Notes under the pieces: model-generated
Databases searched by the model: none
The model's input: the letters and a program-made list of their open reading frames with translations, nothing else
Told to the model about the DNA's origin: nothing
Position numbers and translations under genes: made by a program
NCBI GenBank assembly: GCA_049975425.1
Contig: JBNGDI010000070.1
Coordinates: 1 to 7,376, forward strand
Length of the DNA stretch: 7,376 nucleotides
DNA from: HyVt-105 sp049975425
Lineage (GTDB): Bacteria; Bacteroidota; Bacteroidia; Bacteroidales; VadinHA17
Direction: 5' to 3'
Shown here: piece after piece, positions 5,391-7,376 of the stretch
How positions within the stretch are numbered: position 1 is the stretch's first letter
Layout of the letters: each line of letters starts with the position of its first letter

Positions 5391-5828
5391 ATGAAAAAAA
5401 ATCTCTCTGCCCTTTTTGTCCTCATTCTGTTGCTTTCCTCCTGCGGAGGGGTAAAGAAAACCGCCGTTCCTGAAGATGCACAACCGGCCCTCGTTCCGGC
5501 CGTACCGGCGCCGTCTGTTGAAAACGCAACCGATGATTCCATTCCCGAGGTGGAAGAAAAGCTGGTCGCCCTGAACGAAATACCGCCCGACCCTTCCAGG
5601 TATTTTGTCATCATAGGCAGCTTCCGCAGCCCGGAAAATGCAGCCCGGTATCAGGAAATGATCAGGGACGACGGTTTTCAGTCCACTCTCCTTCAGAACG
5701 AGGAAGGGCTGATCCGGGTATCGGTTCTGGCCACGGACGATATTTCAGAGGCCCGGGCCGAGATTCATCGTATCCGATCTGCCTTCCCGGAATATTTCGA
5801 TACCTGGTTGCTCGTACAGAAACGATAA
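5391..5828 (+). CDS. SPOR-domain lipoprotein
   Basis: This 145-aa envelope protein begins with a lipoprotein signal (MKKN, hydrophobic 5-15, lipobox LSSC with the acylated cysteine at 18). A proline-, alanine- and acid-rich linker (about 20-66) leads to a C-terminal SPOR domain (about 69-143), recognised by YFVIIGSFRSPENAARYQEMI, then the IRVSV strand (108-112), SEARAEI and a final TWLLV strand. SPOR domains bind septal peptidoglycan lacking stem peptides, so the protein probably sits in the outer membrane and reaches the cell wall, perhaps at the division site. The reading frame is open upstream to 5244, but that part overlaps the HTH gene and the signal peptide fixes the start at 5391. It has its own -7 box. 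Its exact cellular role is not predictable from the domain alone. Confidence 0.9.
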   Translation: MKKNLSALFVLILLLSSCGGVKKTAVPEDAQPALVPAVPAPSVENATDDSIPEVEEKLVALNEIPPDPSRYFVIIGSFRSPENAARYQEMIRDDGFQSTLLQNEEGLIRVSVLATDDISEARAEIHRIRSAFPEYFDTWLLVQKR

Positions 5829-5906
5829 CTGACCAGACACAACCCTTCCATCCCATCCCTCACCTCCCGGCCCCGCGCCCTGTCCATGCTTAACCATTTC
5901 TTTCAT

Positions 5907-5914
5907 TATCTTTA
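5907..5914 (+). promoter_or_regulatory. possible -7 element for aspartate kinase
   Basis: TATCTTTA matches TAnnTTTG at all but the last base and lies 18 bases before the ATG at 5933, so the transcript would begin about 10 bases before the start codon. No clear -33 box is seen. An AAGGAG string (5926-5931) is only one base from the ATG, too close for a standard Shine-Dalgarno interaction, so its role is doubtful. Confidence 0.4.
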
Positions 5915-5932
5915 TCCCGAAATACAAGGAGT

Positions 5933-7189
5933 ATGAAAGTATACAAATTTGGCGGCGGGGTATTGAAGGATGCCGGCGACATGCGGCGGCTGATCCCTCT
6001 GATGAAAAAGGAAAACGGCCCCCTGGTGGTGGTGGTGTCTGCTTTCGGAAAAACCACCAATGCACTGGAAAAGGTAGCGGAAAACTATTACGAAAAAACG
6101 GGGAGGGCTGCCCTGGTTCTGTCGGATATCAGGAAGATGCATGAAGAACTGGCCCGGGAATTGTTCCCCGGAAGGGAAGATGCAGTATTCCGTCAGCTAT
6201 CGGATGTTTTCAGTTCCCTGGAAACAACCATGTCCAGTACGCCGCGCGGATCGTTCCACCGGATATACGACCGGATCGTATCCTGCGGTGAGCTGCTGTC
6301 ATCGCTGCTGGTAAGCGCCTGGCTTAACCGGAACGATATTCTGAACCGGTGGGTTGACATCCGCGGATGCCTGCTGACCGATAATTGCTTCCGCGACGGG
6401 AAGATTCAATGGGCCGTGTCGGAAAACCAGGTGAGAAAAACCTTCCTGCGGGAAAAGGGCGGAATCTATGTTACCCAGGGATTTATCGGCGCCACGGCCG
6501 ACGGCCAGCCGGTGACCCTGGGCCGGGAAGGTTCGGATTACACGGCTGCCGTGCTGGCGGCCATGCTCGGTGCTGAAAAGGTTGTGATATGGAAAGATGT
6601 GCCCGGAGTGATGAACGCCGATCCGCAGTGGATGGACACGGGAGAAAAACTGGAGGAAATCTCCTACCTCGAGGCAGTGGAGCTGTCGTACTACGGGGCC
6701 AAGATCATCCATCCGAAGACCATCAAACCCCTGGAAAATAAAAATATACCGTTGTTTGTCAGGCCTTTTGCCAACCCCGAAGCCCCCGGCACCCTGATTC
6801 ATCAAATACAACAGAAAATGGACCTGGTGCCGGTGTATATCCGGAAGGAAAACCAGGTGCTGATCACTGTGCTGCCACGCGATTATTCCTTTGTGGTAGA
6901 GGAAAGCCTGGGAAAAATATTTTCCCTGTTCAACCGGTACCGCCTGCGGGTGAACCTGGTGCAGAACTCGGCCATCAGCGTATCGCTGTGTGTGGACGGA
7001 CGAAAAGACAAGGTGGAAAAGATCCTGGCCGGGCTGCAGAAGGAATTCAACGTCAAATACAATACCGGCCTGGAACTGATTACCATCCGCCATTATACTC
7101 CCGAAGCCATTGCCCGCGTGCTTGACGGAAAAACAGTGATGATCGAGCAGCGGACCCGGGGGACAGTGTATTTCCTGCTCAAGGCATAG
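5933..7189 (+). CDS. lysC: aspartate kinase (monofunctional, with C-terminal ACT region)
   Basis: This 418-aa cytosolic enzyme should phosphorylate L-aspartate with ATP, the first step toward lysine/diaminopimelate, threonine and methionine. The amino-acid-kinase domain (1-290) shows KFGG (5-8), VVVVSAFGKTTN (32-43), the SCGELLS segment (117-123), TLGREGSDYTAA (195-206), WKDVPGVMNADP (220-231) and YYGAKIIHPKTIKPL (253-267). The remainder (about 300-418) fits two small ACT domains (for example ITVLPRD at 311-317 and NLVQNSAISVSLCVD at 341-355), the usual site of feedback control by end products; which amino acid acts is not readable. No homoserine dehydrogenase or decarboxylase is fused. One oddity: the usual KFGG(T/A)SV is KFGGGVL here. 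The lysC symbol is used in the general sense of monofunctional aspartate kinase. No neighbouring pathway gene is visible. Confidence 0.93.
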   Translation: MKVYKFGGGVLKDAGDMRRLIPLMKKENGPLVVVVSAFGKTTNALEKVAENYYEKTGRAALVLSDIRKMHEELARELFPGREDAVFRQLSDVFSSLETTMSSTPRGSFHRIYDRIVSCGELLSSLLVSAWLNRNDILNRWVDIRGCLLTDNCFRDGKIQWAVSENQVRKTFLREKGGIYVTQGFIGATADGQPVTLGREGSDYTAAVLAAMLGAEKVVIWKDVPGVMNADPQWMDTGEKLEEISYLEAVELSYYGAKIIHPKTIKPLENKNIPLFVRPFANPEAPGTLIHQIQQKMDLVPVYIRKENQVLITVLPRDYSFVVEESLGKIFSLFNRYRLRVNLVQNSAISVSLCVDGRKDKVEKILAGLQKEFNVKYNTGLELITIRHYTPEAIARVLDGKTVMIEQRTRGTVYFLLKA

Positions 7190-7337
7190 CCCAGTTATGG
7201 AGGCGGTTCCTGATTGATACGGTGGAGGCCCGTTTGCCTGAATCCTCCGTTTCAGCCGGTCGGTAATTAACAGGTTTGTATGGAGTTTTTGTAATGTTTG
7301 CGCCAATATATTGCCACTTTTCACTCTTCATAACACA
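7190..7337. other. intergenic region after aspartate kinase
   Basis: No gene is seen. A weak dyad GGAGG/CCTCC (7213-7217 near 7244-7248) has no U-tract and is not a convincing terminator. The sequence becomes A/T-rich after about 7260, as expected just before a promoter for a gene beyond the right edge, but no full TTTG/TAnnTTTG pair is present. Confidence 0.4.
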
Positions 7338-7376
7338 TACTACGTAGGTAACTACGTAGTATACTACGTAGTTACC
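7338..7376. repeat. 12-bp periodic palindromic repeat at the right edge
   Basis: ACTACGTAG occurs three times, starting at 7339, 7351 and 7363, exactly 12 bp apart, and each contains the 8-bp palindrome CTACGTAG. The last 30 bases (7347-7376), from GGTAACTACG to its mirror, form a perfect palindrome centred between 7361 and 7362 that ends at the window edge and may extend further. It could be a multi-site operator for a gene to the right, for example an autoregulated toxin-antitoxin or HTH gene, or a mobile-element end. No gene on the right is visible to decide. Confidence 0.75.

Noticed and set aside
6299..7324. A 341-codon open frame on the minus strand opposite the aspartate kinase gene
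   Set aside because: It mirrors a clearly conserved kinase, its translation is rich in His, Gln and Gly without recognisable motifs, and no promoter is seen. It is a by-product of G/C-rich codon use on the other strand.
7338..7376. CRISPR array
   Set aside because: The 9-base units at 12-bp steps leave spacers of only three bases, far from CRISPR geometry.

Overview
The window looks like a piece of a Bacteroidota (Bacteroidetes) genome, most likely Bacteroidales. It opens with the 5' third of a 16S rRNA gene on the minus strand, whose start (GAACGCTAGCGG, then AGGCTTAACACATGC) is typical of this phylum. Several genes are preceded by the Bacteroidota-type -7 box TAnnTTTG, and Shine-Dalgarno sequences are mostly weak or missing. 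Family or genus cannot be fixed by eye.

Layout. (1) 1-527: partial 16S rRNA (minus), fed by two tandem rrn promoters (645-680 and 731-761) and a leader with a boxA-like element. (2) 917-3550: a compact plus-strand cluster of a polyprenol-phosphate mannose synthase-like glycosyltransferase, a class I dihydroorotase and a small lipoprotein, with gaps of 12 and 9 bases. (3) 3633-4163: a DUF2148 protein with a four-cysteine Fe-S type motif and its own good promoter. (4) 4164-4664: about 500 bases with no convincing gene, holding a CGCAAAG-like repeat array, a leftward -7 box and a chain of hairpins that resembles an interspersed repeat or structured element. (5) 4665-5302: a two-gene unit of a four-helix membrane protein and a 66-aa CylR2/YozG-like HTH repressor, preceded by a striking tandem operator. 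(6) 5391-5828: a SPOR-domain lipoprotein. (7) 5933-7189: a monofunctional aspartate kinase with C-terminal ACT region. (8) 7338-7376: three copies of ACTACGTAG at exact 12-bp spacing, the last two lying in a perfect 30-bp palindrome that runs to the window edge.

Most genes are housekeeping (pyrimidine and aspartate-family biosynthesis, lipid-linked sugar transfer, cell envelope). The best candidate for an undescribed system is the membrane protein/HTH pair at 4711-5302 with its double operator. It has the same architecture as the CylR1/CylR2 regulator pair of Enterococcus: a small membrane protein that may sense something, and a tiny repressor predicted to bind two 20-bp dyads set 21 bp apart. 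The window starts exactly at a universally conserved 16S site and ends in a palindromic repeat, so it may be a whole draft contig broken at repeats.
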